In this document: piece by piece, positions 18,029 through 26,744 of the stretch
Layout of the letters: every line of letters begins with the position of its first letter
How positions within the stretch are numbered: position 1 is the stretch's first letter
Assembly (NCBI GenBank): GCA_024276825.1
Contig: JAJRWI010000015.1
Span: 1-64,000 of the forward strand
Direction: 5' to 3'
Length of the DNA stretch: 64,000 nucleotides
Origin: an archaeon
GTDB lineage: Archaea; Asgardarchaeota; Thorarchaeia; Thorarchaeales; Thorarchaeaceae
Translations under genes and position numbers: made by a program
Notes under the pieces: generated by a model
Told to the model about the DNA's origin: nothing
What the model saw: the letters and a program-made list of their open reading frames with translations, nothing else
The model's database searches: none

Positions 18029-18520
18029 ATGAGTCAGCTACATTTCGTAATTGGTGACCCTGAGGTGTGTACAGGATGCATGATTTGTGTTACTGTCTGC
18101 AGTATGCATTTCTACAAAGTGATAAGTCCGGAGCGGTCTCGAACCCGCGTAGTGCGACTTGATAACGGGCTGGATTTTCCGCTGTTCTGTAGAAACTGTG
18201 AGGATGCACAGTGTATTCCCGCGTGTCCAAACGGTGCGATATCAAGGACATCGAAGGGGACTGTTATTGTCAACAATGCAAAGTGCAATGGTACAGGAGC
18301 TTGTGTTGAAGCATGTCCATACTTTGCAGTTCACATCCACCCTGACACTAGAAAAGCAATCAAGTGCATTCAATGTGGCGAGTGTGTGAGACGATGTCCT
18401 GCGGATGCAATATGGATCACAACTGTTGATGAACTGACCGAACGTGACCCCAAGGGCAAGATTCTAGGACTTCATGAGGAGTATAGTGAGGAACTCTATG
18501 GAGAGGAGGCCAGAAGATGA
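18029..18520 (+). CDS. Ferredoxin subunit paired with AOR
   Basis: This 163-residue polyferredoxin has four cysteine groups: CTGCMICVTVCSM, CRNCEDAQCIPACP, the third, CNGTGACVEACP, with Gly-Thr spacing, and CIQCGECVRRCP. It parallels the ferredoxin at 8538. Its stop overlaps the AOR start (ATGA), so the two are co-translated and probably form an electron-transfer pair in the cytosol. Confidence 0.88.
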   Translation: MSQLHFVIGDPEVCTGCMICVTVCSMHFYKVISPERSRTRVVRLDNGLDFPLFCRNCEDAQCIPACPNGAISRTSKGTVIVNNAKCNGTGACVEACPYFAVHIHPDTRKAIKCIQCGECVRRCPADAIWITTVDELTERDPKGKILGLHEEYSEELYGEEARR

Positions 18521-20409
18521 TAAAGGGCGTTGGCGGCACTATACTAAGGATTGATCTAGGCAAAGGAAAAATAGAGAAGCAACCAATTGATGAGGACCTG
18601 ATAAGGAGGTATCTACTAGGTGCGGGATACCTGTCAAAGGTCTTGTTTGATGAGATAGCGGTTGATACTGACCCATTGGGACCGGAGAATGTGCTTGGTT
18701 TTGCAACAGGTCTCCTCACAGCGTCCATGTTCCCACAGGCCTCCCGTCATGTGATAGCAGCACTATCACCTCTGACTGGAATCTGGGGAGAGAGTCATGC
18801 AGCTGGGTTCTGGGGTGCAGAGCTCAAGCTAGCAGGGTATGATGCCATAATCTTCAAGGGCAAGGCAAAGGGTCCGGTCTATCTGAATATAAAAGACAAT
18901 GAGGTGGATCTATTAGATGCATCGCCCATATGGGGCAGGGATGTCTTTGAGACTGATGATTATCTGAGAGAACATCATGGAAAGAAATGCAGAACACTCG
19001 CCATCGGGCAGGCTGGAGAGAACCTTGTGCGATTTGCAGCAATCATGAATGACAGGGACAGGGCGTCAGCAAGGTCGGGTCTTGGGGCGGTCATGGGTTC
19101 GAAGAACCTCAAGGCGATTTGTGTCAGGGGCACTGGAAAGATAGAGGTTGCAAGACCCAAGGAGTATCTTAAGCAGATGGACGAGTTCTACAAGAGAATG
19201 ATGGCGAACCCATTCACCGAGGGACGAATCAAATACGGGACGACCAGTCTTGTGGAGATGATGCAGCACATCGGCAGACTGCCATCATATAACATGAGAC
19301 AGGGAGTCTTTGAGGGATACCGTAGGATCAGTGGGGAGGTCATCACTGACAACTATCTTGTCAAGCCACGTTCGGATTGGTGTTGTCTTCAGAGATGTGG
19401 TAGGTTCACAACTGTAAGAAAGGGACCTTATGCTTACATTGGAGGGTCGCCAGAGTTTGAGAGCCAGTCCTCCTTTGGATCTCGCTGTGGTAATGATAAT
19501 GTCGAATCCGTGTTGTATGCACATCACCTATCAAATCAATATGGTATGGACACAATATCACTGGGCGCAACAATCTCATGGGCCATGGAAGCCTGGGATG
19601 AGGGGCTTCTGACTGCAGAAGACACAGGAGGACTTGACCTCTCTTGGGGCAACCATGAAGTGATTGTCAAGCTTGTCAAGATGATAGCATTTCGTGAGGG
19701 ATTTGGCGATGTCTTGGCAGAGGGTAGCAAACGCGCAGCTGAGATAATTGGAAGGGGCACTGATCGCTTTGTGATGGCGGTCAAGGGTCAGGAGATTGCG
19801 GGACAGGAACCTAGAGCCCAGAAGTCTATGGGTCTTGCAGCGGTCACTGCCGCCAGGGGAGCAGATCATCTGTATGCATTCCCAGTATTGGATGAGGTTG
19901 GGTTTGATAAGGAGATTAGAGAGAGATTTGGCGAGCAGTATTTGCCAGAGATCGCAGACAGACTGAATCCGAAGTACAAGGGCGTAATGGTGAAGGAATG
20001 CGAGGACTACATGGTCGTTGTGGAGAGTCTAGGTCTGTGCAAATATGGCACACAAATCCCTGCCGAGTTCTTCTATGATGATGTTGCACAGGCACTACTG
20101 ATTCATAATGGTCTTGAGTTCACCAGAGAGGAGTTGCAGACAATTGGAGAACGCATAGTGAATATCAATAGACTGTTCAACGTGGCACGCGGAATCACGC
20201 GCAAGGATGATCAACTCCCAGATCGACTGACCAAAGAACCCGCTCCTGTTGGACCCTCAAAAGGTCAAGTTGTTGAATTAGACCAGATGTTGAATGAATA
20301 TTATACAGAACGTGGATGGGATCTAGAAACTGGGATACCGTTGATGAAGACATTGAAACGACTTGGTCTGGAAAAAGAGGGAAAAGGTCTGGCCATTGAG
20401 AGTGAGTGA
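18517..20409 (+). CDS. Aldehyde:ferredoxin oxidoreductase family protein with Asp at a cluster ligand position
   Basis: The 630-residue AOR paralogue has the family landmarks (LLGAGYLSKVL, GIWGESHAAG, GQAGEN, GLGAVMGSKNLKAI). In the C-x2-C-x3-C cluster motif the first ligand position is Asp287 (sequence DWCCLQRC). Cys290 and Cys294 occupy the next two, Cys508 (GLCKYG) the last, and Cys289 is an extra neighbour. The cluster may be ligated by Asp or by Cys289. Tungsto-bispterin chemistry on an aldehyde or related substrate is expected from the family. It is the last gene of the MoaD-amidohydrolase-ferredoxin-AOR operon. Confidence 0.9.
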   Translation: MIKGVGGTILRIDLGKGKIEKQPIDEDLIRRYLLGAGYLSKVLFDEIAVDTDPLGPENVLGFATGLLTASMFPQASRHVIAALSPLTGIWGESHAAGFWGAELKLAGYDAIIFKGKAKGPVYLNIKDNEVDLLDASPIWGRDVFETDDYLREHHGKKCRTLAIGQAGENLVRFAAIMNDRDRASARSGLGAVMGSKNLKAICVRGTGKIEVARPKEYLKQMDEFYKRMMANPFTEGRIKYGTTSLVEMMQHIGRLPSYNMRQGVFEGYRRISGEVITDNYLVKPRSDWCCLQRCGRFTTVRKGPYAYIGGSPEFESQSSFGSRCGNDNVESVLYAHHLSNQYGMDTISLGATISWAMEAWDEGLLTAEDTGGLDLSWGNHEVIVKLVKMIAFREGFGDVLAEGSKRAAEIIGRGTDRFVMAVKGQEIAGQEPRAQKSMGLAAVTAARGADHLYAFPVLDEVGFDKEIRERFGEQYLPEIADRLNPKYKGVMVKECEDYMVVVESLGLCKYGTQIPAEFFYDDVAQALLIHNGLEFTREELQTIGERIVNINRLFNVARGITRKDDQLPDRLTKEPAPVGPSKGQVVELDQMLNEYYTERGWDLETGIPLMKTLKRLGLEKEGKGLAIESE

Positions 20410-20417
20410 CCTCTACT

Positions 20418-20741
20418 CTACTCCCAATGGTCCATATCGGGTGTCTGGGCCTCCATTGGCTCAACACTAAAGTCCATGTTGTTCTTCTCACAAAAATTGA
20501 TGATACGATACATCAGCTTCGAGTCCATTTCATAGACCAATTCGCCAGTGGCTGCAGTGCAGCTCACCAGAATCACATTATCCTCTTCAGAGATGATCTC
20601 AACTGTGAACTCGCTACCAAGAACATCCTTTCCGAGGTTGAGGACTGCATTTCTGATCTCAGCTGCGCCAAGATATAATTGATGCCCAAATCTTGGTCTG
20701 AATCGGTAGATGCGTCTACTTCTTACCTCTGACATTCTCAT
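20418..20741 (-). CDS. Hypothetical protein co-transcribed with an Lrp-type sensor domain
   Basis: I choose the start MRMSEVRSRRIYRF at 20741, which begins 4 bp after the upstream gene's stop; a longer frame would overlap that gene by 74 bp. The 107-residue product has no recognised motif; it is mixed alpha/beta with a segment EFTVEIISEEDNVILVSC. No membrane segment or cysteine cluster. It is tightly linked to the RAM-domain protein and may work with it. Function unknown. Confidence 0.6.
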   Translation of the reverse strand: MRMSEVRSRRIYRFRPRFGHQLYLGAAEIRNAVLNLGKDVLGSEFTVEIISEEDNVILVSCTAATGELVYEMDSKLMYRIINFCEKNNMDFSVEPMEAQTPDMDHWE

Positions 20742-20745
20742 CGCC

Positions 20746-20991
20746 TCAGTCACAACTGGCACAGACGTTAGTGATTGTGTCCTTAACGCCTTCCATTTTT
20801 CTGAGTTTCTCAAAGACAAATGAACTCAGTGCTTCTGGAGTCTTAAACACACCCTTAATCAGAATGTCATATGCCCCGTAGATGAGAAAGGCCTCTTCAA
20901 CTTCATCCATCTCAAGGACACTGTCCAGGACTTGTCGGGCCTTTGCAGAGTCCACCTTTCCAATAATGAATGCCATTATCATGTCAGTCAT
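20746..20991 (-). CDS. Stand-alone Lrp/AsnC ligand-binding (RAM) domain protein
   Basis: The 81-residue protein matches the effector-binding half of Lrp/AsnC regulators (MAFIIGKVDSAKARQVLDSV, then VEEAFLIYGAYDILIKGVF) with no DNA-binding helix-turn-helix. Stand-alone RAM proteins bind amino acids and can form oligomers with full-length Lrp proteins or act as metabolite sensors. It is convergent with the AOR operon and lies upstream of the 107-residue hypothetical gene. Confidence 0.82.
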   Translation of the reverse strand: MTDMIMAFIIGKVDSAKARQVLDSVLEMDEVEEAFLIYGAYDILIKGVFKTPEALSSFVFEKLRKMEGVKDTITNVCASCD

Positions 20992-21122
20992 ATCAAGTTG
21001 TCTCCAGCGCTGTAAATAGTAATGTTCAGATAACTGCCTATGAGTGTGGAGTAATAAACATGACGACTTTTAATGCAACGGTTCATGTTGATGACCCTAT
21101 TATTATCAGTCAAAAACGACGG

Positions 21123-21134
21123 TATGCATGCATA
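21123..21134. repeat. 12-bp perfect palindrome
   Basis: tatgcatgcata is self-complementary. It lies immediately 3' of the extended kinase frame (which ends at 21140) and about 130 bp upstream of the RAM-domain gene. It could be a regulator site; nothing else is visible in 20992-21139. Confidence 0.3.
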
Positions 21135-21139
21135 ATGGG

Positions 21140-21298
21140 TCATTCGCTGCTCTCACACTTGAACTTGAGTATGAACACTGTTCCAGGCTTGGACTGTGAG
21201 TTGTTCCTGTTTCGAACGCTCAGTTGGATACCACACAGTGGTGCAAGTCCTTTGATAAGACCCAGTCCCAATCCCGAATTAGGTGGACCTATGTTTCC
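21140..21298 (-). pseudogene. C-terminal continuation of the kinase beyond an in-frame TAG
   Basis: Directly after the TAG at 21301-21299 the same frame continues for 52 codons to a TGA. It encodes GNIGPPNSGLGLGLIKGLA, the kinase G2 box, followed by CGIQLSVRNR and an ending typical of HATPase domains (GTVFILKFKC). Together with 21299-22450 it would make a complete 436-residue kinase. Confidence 0.85.
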
Positions 21299-22450
21299 CT
21301 ACTCGCTGGAGTTTATGTATTGCAACTGTTGTTCATTCATACCGCCTGCACTGTCTTGAATTTGAAGAATACAAATGGAGGAGTCTACCGTCCTTGCAGT
21401 GATTTCTATATCTTGACTGCCATGCTTGAATGCATTGTCTATGATATTCCAGACTATCTCTTGAGCCAGTTGATTTGTCAATATTTGAATGTGTTCGATT
21501 CCCTCAACTCGAATCGCATCCTGACTAAGGACATACTCTTGCATGACACGATTCAGGACGCCTTTAATCAGATCTTCTAGGTCTATCCTGACCATTGGTA
21601 GTTTGAGAGAGGACAGTATTTGTTCAATCTCTCGCATGTCATCGATGAACTTACTAGACTGGTTGACTGCATCATTCGCTATTTGCAGCCAGTATTCATT
21701 ATCCTGAGGGTTATCACGTGCCAGCTGAATAGCATTACTAATTATCTGAATATAGTTGCGAATATCGTGTTGCACAACGCGAGTCATCAGTCGCGATATA
21801 TTATACTGTGATTGTATCTTCAAACCCATGTATCTAAACAAAAGGGCATATATCGATATACCAATTATCAGAATTCCTGTTGCGTGAAATACTATGAGGA
21901 TCAATATAATGTCGAAAAAGTGAACGAAGGGAGGGATAATGGAAGTGACCGCAACCAATAGCAGTCCAACGGTTAGTGTATATATGGAGGTTCTTTGCTT
22001 AATGGGTATTTTGGACAATTCATTGGCAGAAAGGTAGCAAGCAATAGGCATTTCAAAAGACAGGGGGATATACATGGAAAGAAGAGGAAGTTGGAAAACC
22101 AGACAAAACAATACCCAGGCAGACATGAGCACAAATGAGAGTATATAGTAATGATGCTTCAAGTTCTTGTTAACACTCTCATCGAGCTCAAAGGCCACCA
22201 TTGCAACTCCCAGTGCGGCCAATGGCATCAAAACAAGATCAATAGGAAGACCACCCTCCGCAGAATGTAGTGCAAATAGTGATGCATTTGCAATGTACAG
22301 GTTCCATCCGATTGACCATCGTCTGAATTTTGTGTCCACAGATAGGCGATAGAATGCAAGGCTGACCATTATCACGGTTGCTATTGCTGCCTCCATTATT
22401 ATGATGTTAATTACTTCCAATAATAGACTTTGCAGCAATAGTATCACCAA
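21299..22450 (-). CDS. Membrane sensor histidine kinase interrupted by an in-frame amber codon
   Basis: The first ~205 residues form about seven hydrophobic segments (a membrane sensor region). Then comes the H-box VVQHDIRNYIQIISNAI, an N box (NIIDNAFKHG) and a G1 box (IQDSAGGMNEQQ). The frame ends in TAG just after INSSE, before the G2 box, but the G2 box follows in frame to 21140. The 383-residue product alone would lack part of the ATP lid and is probably inactive. TAG is used as an ordinary stop by several neighbouring genes, so a nonsense mutation (one change from CAG) or a sequence error is more likely than recoding. No response regulator is adjacent. Confidence 0.85.
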   Translation of the reverse strand: MVILLLQSLLLEVINIIIMEAAIATVIMVSLAFYRLSVDTKFRRWSIGWNLYIANASLFALHSAEGGLPIDLVLMPLAALGVAMVAFELDESVNKNLKHHYYILSFVLMSAWVLFCLVFQLPLLSMYIPLSFEMPIACYLSANELSKIPIKQRTSIYTLTVGLLLVAVTSIIPPFVHFFDIILILIVFHATGILIIGISIYALLFRYMGLKIQSQYNISRLMTRVVQHDIRNYIQIISNAIQLARDNPQDNEYWLQIANDAVNQSSKFIDDMREIEQILSSLKLPMVRIDLEDLIKGVLNRVMQEYVLSQDAIRVEGIEHIQILTNQLAQEIVWNIIDNAFKHGSQDIEITARTVDSSICILQIQDSAGGMNEQQLQYINSSE

Positions 22451-22646
22451 TGCCTTTCATTCTGGCTAAAGAAAGCCCTCATTCGAACTAAATATCGTAT
22501 TACAGACCATAGCAGATGCACTTATTGAGTGCTTCAGGTTGATTATATTTACTTTTCCATATTTTCTGAATTAGTCTGACAGGGGATATAATAACGGTAG
22601 TCTTCTCCACTGCTGATGGTTTCACCTCATCTATAATACTCAGGGT

Positions 22647-25550
22647 TCATTCAAGATATAGAGACACTCTACCAGGCAATGCGAACCTTGCCTTGTTCTG
22701 CGGGTCGTATTCAGGTCTAACAGCCTTGTGAATGATTGTTTTGGCACCAATCTCGGACTCTATGAAGGCTGATGAGTCCCTGAGAGTAGTGTATTCATCC
22801 TTTGCAGAGTATGAGTGATCCCAGAGCCCGTTTTCTTTTGCAATGCGATCAACAATCGACTTGACCTGCTTTCCATAGGCTCTGAATTTTGGGTCAGACA
22901 TCAAGTGTTTCATTATATTTCCAACAACCATCGGCATATTGGCCTCTCGGATGCTATTCATCGCATCGAACATCCATTGGGGGGCAACATAGACATGAAC
23001 CGTTGAAACCTGTTTGCCCTTCAAGAGTTTCATTATTTCTCTGATGTCGCTGATAGTTGAACTGACGACGGCAAAGGCATTCTCGATCTTTGGGTCAATC
23101 AACCTCTTGTCTGGTTTAGGCCAATGTGCAAGGGACACATAGCCCTCGCGTCGCATCTTTGACCACATCTCCTCGCAGGTGTGTGGTGCCATTGGTGCCA
23201 TCAGCCTGACCCAAATGTCGGACACATAGGCCATTGTGCCCTCGCGTTCTGCCTTGGGCACTTCAGGGTGCTTCAGATAGTGGTTGATTGCGCGGATCAT
23301 CTCGGATGTAGTATAGATTGCATAGTCCCTAATCTTGAATGACTCCATGAATTCGGTGCACAACTTCACAATAGAGTTCACCTTTGAGAGTATCCAGCGG
23401 GTGGCCAGTGTTGGTCCGTCCTTCTTCAGAAAAACACGAGGTTCCTTCCTTGCATATTTGGAAACAATATCCGTGAACTGACGTAGACGGGTTCTCACAG
23501 CTGGCACATCACGTTCGCGCCAGTCCATAATCGAGCCGGGTTCTGCTGCAGATATTGCGTAGATGCGATACACATCAGCACCGTATTTCTTTGGGATCTC
23601 CACAAGTGGAATGACATTACCCTTACTCTTGGACATCTTTGTGCCTTCAAGAATGAGATGTTCATTCAGACTAATGCACTTCAACCAGTGCTTCTCGGGG
23701 AATATCGCTACATGGTGAAAGATGGCAAAGCTGAGATGGTTTGATATATGAGATGGCGCAGTGTGTCTTTGATCATTGGGGTACCAGTATAGGAACTCTG
23801 CTCGCATCTTCTTCAGTAGTTCTGCATCAATGCCAGTCTTTTCAGAAACCTTCTTGGGAGTTCCCTTGCCCAGAAACACATGATCAAAGAACTCGAGGGT
23901 CAGCTGCTCGGGCTTTAGCTTGTTCCCATAGATAAAGTGTGCTATTGTATAATATGCCATATAGATTGTCGAGTCAGACAACGACTCGATAATCCACTCG
24001 GGGTCGAATGGCAGTCGAGTCCCGATGCCTCGCTTTCTTGCACAGGGGCGCTGAGTTAACCAGTCGAAGGTGGCCTCGAACAGGTTCCTGAAGGTCTCAG
24101 GTAGAATCTTCATCGAGTTCAATGCCTTCCAAGCGGTCTCTTTCCAGCCGGGGCTCAGATAGTCAAGGAACCATTGTCCTGCAAAGACGCCCACCTCAAC
24201 TTCAGTGCCACATTTACAGATAACAGGGCGGATGTCGGGTTCGTAGAACACATCACACTTGTTATTCTCTTTCATCCATGCAATCACATCATCCTTGACG
24301 TCTTTTATTGCACGACCAGAGAACTGCATACAATTGTCCTTCATGATTCCTGAATAGAACTCTGCCTTGTAGATCTCCTGCGTGGCGTCCTCCAGCTTTT
24401 CATCCTCGTTCTGCGATTTTATATCCCTACTCTCAACAGCGTCTTTGGCAGGAAACTCGCTGTATCCATCAATGTCAATCATGCTGATTATCTCGATGGA
24501 CCTCACTTCCTCAGGTGAGATGCCATATTGTTCAAGTCCAGAGGGGTCATCCCAAAGGTCTCTTAGGGCAATATAGTCGAAGGGGGCATGTCCCGGTACT
24601 GAGTACACAACACCCGTGGCATTGTCGGGGTCAACAAAGTCTGCAGGCAATATTAGAATCTCGTGGTCGTCATGAATTGCTCTGAATTTCTTGCCGATGA
24701 TCTTTGAGCCCGGAAACTTTTCAATTATCTCGACCTCTTTAGCCTGCAACTTCAATTTCTCAGCGGCCGACTTAGAGATCAACCACTTCTCACTGTTGAC
24801 TCGTGCCCAAACATAGATTGCTTTTGGGTCGATCCACATGTTGGTGACTCCAAAGATTGTTTCGGGTCTTAGAGTAGCAGCAACAAGATAGCCATCCTCA
24901 AAGCCCCACTTAATCGCAGTGAATTCCTTGATCTTGGCAGTCTCGCCGGCTAGGAGGTCATCCTCACCAACAGGGTTCTCGCACTTCGGGCAGTAAAGTA
25001 AGGGGTAATCGCCCTGTTTGATGTATCCCTTCTCCTTGAATTTTGAGTACTGCCACTCGATAAATTTTGAATACTCCTTGTCGCCAGTTGTGAACTTTCT
25101 CCGCCAATCAATACTGTATCCAAGGGCATCAAAGTCCTGTGAGATTACCTTTGCAAAGAAAGACGCTGTGACCCAAGGGTCTGTAAACTTGGCGAGCTGC
25201 GTGTTAACTTCTTCTTCGGTCTCAAAGTACAGACGGAGGTCTCTCTTATACTGTTCAATGGCAGTCTTGTCACCGGCCTTGATCCGCTCGACTATCCCTA
25301 GAATGGGCGTGCCGGTCATGTGTGAGGCCATGGGAAACAGGACATTATACCCCTGCATCCTCTTGTATCGTGCAATCAGGTCACCCATGGTATAAGTACG
25401 CCCATGTCCAATATGCAGGGCGCCATTGGTATATGGATAGGGGACTGTGAGAAAGAATTTCTTCTTCTTTGGTATTGGGTCTGCTTCAAAGACCTTATCG
25501 CGTTTCCAGCGTTTCTGCCATTTCTTCTCGATCTTTGCAAATTCGCTCAA
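22647..25550 (-). CDS. leuS: Leucyl-tRNA synthetase, archaeal type
   Basis: The 967-residue class I synthetase has the HIGH signature (LHIGHGRTYTMGD, His46 to His49), KMSKS in GTKMSKSKGNVIPL, and a large CP1 editing insert containing VVYSVPGHAPFDY, as in archaeal and eukaryal LeuRS. It charges tRNA-Leu with leucine in the cytosol and hydrolyses misacylated tRNA. The start MSEFAKIEKKWQKRW is typical. The length matches archaeal LeuRS (about 940-970). It is followed on the minus strand by a 195-bp gap (22451-22646) in which I see no gene. Confidence 0.97.
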   Translation of the reverse strand: MSEFAKIEKKWQKRWKRDKVFEADPIPKKKKFFLTVPYPYTNGALHIGHGRTYTMGDLIARYKRMQGYNVLFPMASHMTGTPILGIVERIKAGDKTAIEQYKRDLRLYFETEEEVNTQLAKFTDPWVTASFFAKVISQDFDALGYSIDWRRKFTTGDKEYSKFIEWQYSKFKEKGYIKQGDYPLLYCPKCENPVGEDDLLAGETAKIKEFTAIKWGFEDGYLVAATLRPETIFGVTNMWIDPKAIYVWARVNSEKWLISKSAAEKLKLQAKEVEIIEKFPGSKIIGKKFRAIHDDHEILILPADFVDPDNATGVVYSVPGHAPFDYIALRDLWDDPSGLEQYGISPEEVRSIEIISMIDIDGYSEFPAKDAVESRDIKSQNEDEKLEDATQEIYKAEFYSGIMKDNCMQFSGRAIKDVKDDVIAWMKENNKCDVFYEPDIRPVICKCGTEVEVGVFAGQWFLDYLSPGWKETAWKALNSMKILPETFRNLFEATFDWLTQRPCARKRGIGTRLPFDPEWIIESLSDSTIYMAYYTIAHFIYGNKLKPEQLTLEFFDHVFLGKGTPKKVSEKTGIDAELLKKMRAEFLYWYPNDQRHTAPSHISNHLSFAIFHHVAIFPEKHWLKCISLNEHLILEGTKMSKSKGNVIPLVEIPKKYGADVYRIYAISAAEPGSIMDWRERDVPAVRTRLRQFTDIVSKYARKEPRVFLKKDGPTLATRWILSKVNSIVKLCTEFMESFKIRDYAIYTTSEMIRAINHYLKHPEVPKAEREGTMAYVSDIWVRLMAPMAPHTCEEMWSKMRREGYVSLAHWPKPDKRLIDPKIENAFAVVSSTISDIREIMKLLKGKQVSTVHVYVAPQWMFDAMNSIREANMPMVVGNIMKHLMSDPKFRAYGKQVKSIVDRIAKENGLWDHSYSAKDEYTTLRDSSAFIESEIGAKTIIHKAVRPEYDPQNKARFALPGRVSLYLE

Positions 25551-25710
25551 TGACTAGGACCTCCTCTGTTGGTGTGTTGATGATATGCGAGCCAAAAAAC
25601 ATACTGTGTAATAGGATTCAAAGGTTGTGACTCTCTTAATGATTGAGAACGCAATCCATCCTGGCTCACTTGATTATTGACATTTACAAGGTATTCTTAT
25701 AGCTTTGGAT

Positions 25711-25894
25711 TTCGCGTAGATGCGTAGAGCTTGGACAGAGTTGGACACCAATCAAAAGAACGTCTAAGTGATATGCTATAAAATTGTGAGGGGCTTAAGC
25801 AGTATCATGGTAAACAATGGTCTGAAATTTGTCCAGTGCTGTTCCTGGAAGGACAGGACTTTAATGTCCAACTTAGTCCAATTTACAATGAACG
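25711..25894 (+). repeat. 184-bp dispersed repeat, copy C
   Basis: This copy lies in the 489-bp gap between leuS and the next plus-strand gene. The left hairpin TTGG-ACA-CCAA is at 25741-25751 and the right hairpin GGACA/TGTCC, with 9-base loop, at 25851-25869, at the same offsets as in the other copies. The flanks (25551-25710 and 25895-26039) hold no convincing gene; a short minus-strand frame ends at 25901 close to the repeat edge. Confidence 0.88.
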
Positions 25895-26039
25895 ATTAAC
25901 TCACTTGATCACTAGATTTTCAAAAAGTGTCGTTGAAAAAACTATAACAAGAGTAGTATTGGGTATCTGGGTCAATTCGTCCATTGACTTTGCATTTACA
26001 GTCAATGACTGCATCATATTCACGAGTTGATCAGACACA

Positions 26040-26678
26040 ATGAACAACCAAAGCATCGAGTACAGAGACCTCCACAGTAACCTCATCTCGTTTCATGAGG
26101 CCATTGATTATCTGTCCATGATTGAGAGGAATGGTGACCTTCGCAGGTACTTCAAGGGTGCTAATGATGGAGGGCGATGGTTCTTTCAGATATTGAGTGT
26201 TGAGTTCGTTGAGCAGCTAGCAAGACTAATCAATGATGCTTGCCAGAATATCGAGCCCTTTCGACCTGTGCTTGAGATCATGAGTGGCGATGGGCAATTG
26301 GCGAAGTTTCTTGCCCCCCTTCTAAACAGGAATATCATTGCGACTGACGCCAAAGATGGGAGGTATGACATTGCATACCCAAAATGGGTTGAAACCATGG
26401 AGGCAATGGATGCAGTCAGGCGCTACGACCCTGCAATCACACTGGTCTCGTGGGAGCCATTCTTATCGATGACATGCATTGACCTGGTAGAGGCAAGAAG
26501 ACCTCTGGTCTGGATTGGACAGGAAGGGAAGTGTGGTCACCCAGACCTGTTTGAGTATGATCATATCAAGATAAACAGCAATTATGCTTTAGGCAAGTTC
26601 GACAATTTCACATTGAGGATGTTTCATACTGATGTTTACATCTTCAATGTCGATGGTGATCTTCAGATCTCTAGGTGA
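26040..26678 (+). CDS. Putative class I methyltransferase-fold protein
   Basis: The 212-residue protein contains VLEIMSGDGQLAKFLAPLL (about residues 81-99) followed by NIIATDAKDGR. This resembles motif I (D/E-x-G-x-G-x-L) and the acidic end of strand 2 in S-adenosylmethionine-dependent methyltransferases. The C-terminal part has LVSWEPFLSM and PLVWIGQEGKCGHP, possibly strands 4 and 5. The substrate is unknown. It precedes the aspartoacylase-like gene by 66 bp on the same strand. Confidence 0.55.
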   Translation: MNNQSIEYRDLHSNLISFHEAIDYLSMIERNGDLRRYFKGANDGGRWFFQILSVEFVEQLARLINDACQNIEPFRPVLEIMSGDGQLAKFLAPLLNRNIIATDAKDGRYDIAYPKWVETMEAMDAVRRYDPAITLVSWEPFLSMTCIDLVEARRPLVWIGQEGKCGHPDLFEYDHIKINSNYALGKFDNFTLRMFHTDVYIFNVDGDLQISR

Positions 26679-26744
26679 TGTGTTACAGCAATTCATAAGG
26701 ATTCTGAGCATGCTTATTATCAGAGTGGAAAGAAGGTCAGAGCG

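Noticed and set aside
21299..21301. Pyrrolysine read-through as the explanation of the TAG
   Set aside because: Several nearby genes (for example those ending at 5128, 57602 and 61506) use TAG as a normal stop and no Pyl genes are in the window.
25836..26030. A 64-residue frame spanning the right end of repeat copy C
   Set aside because: It begins inside the repeat, has no recognisable domain and lacks a ribosome-binding site.
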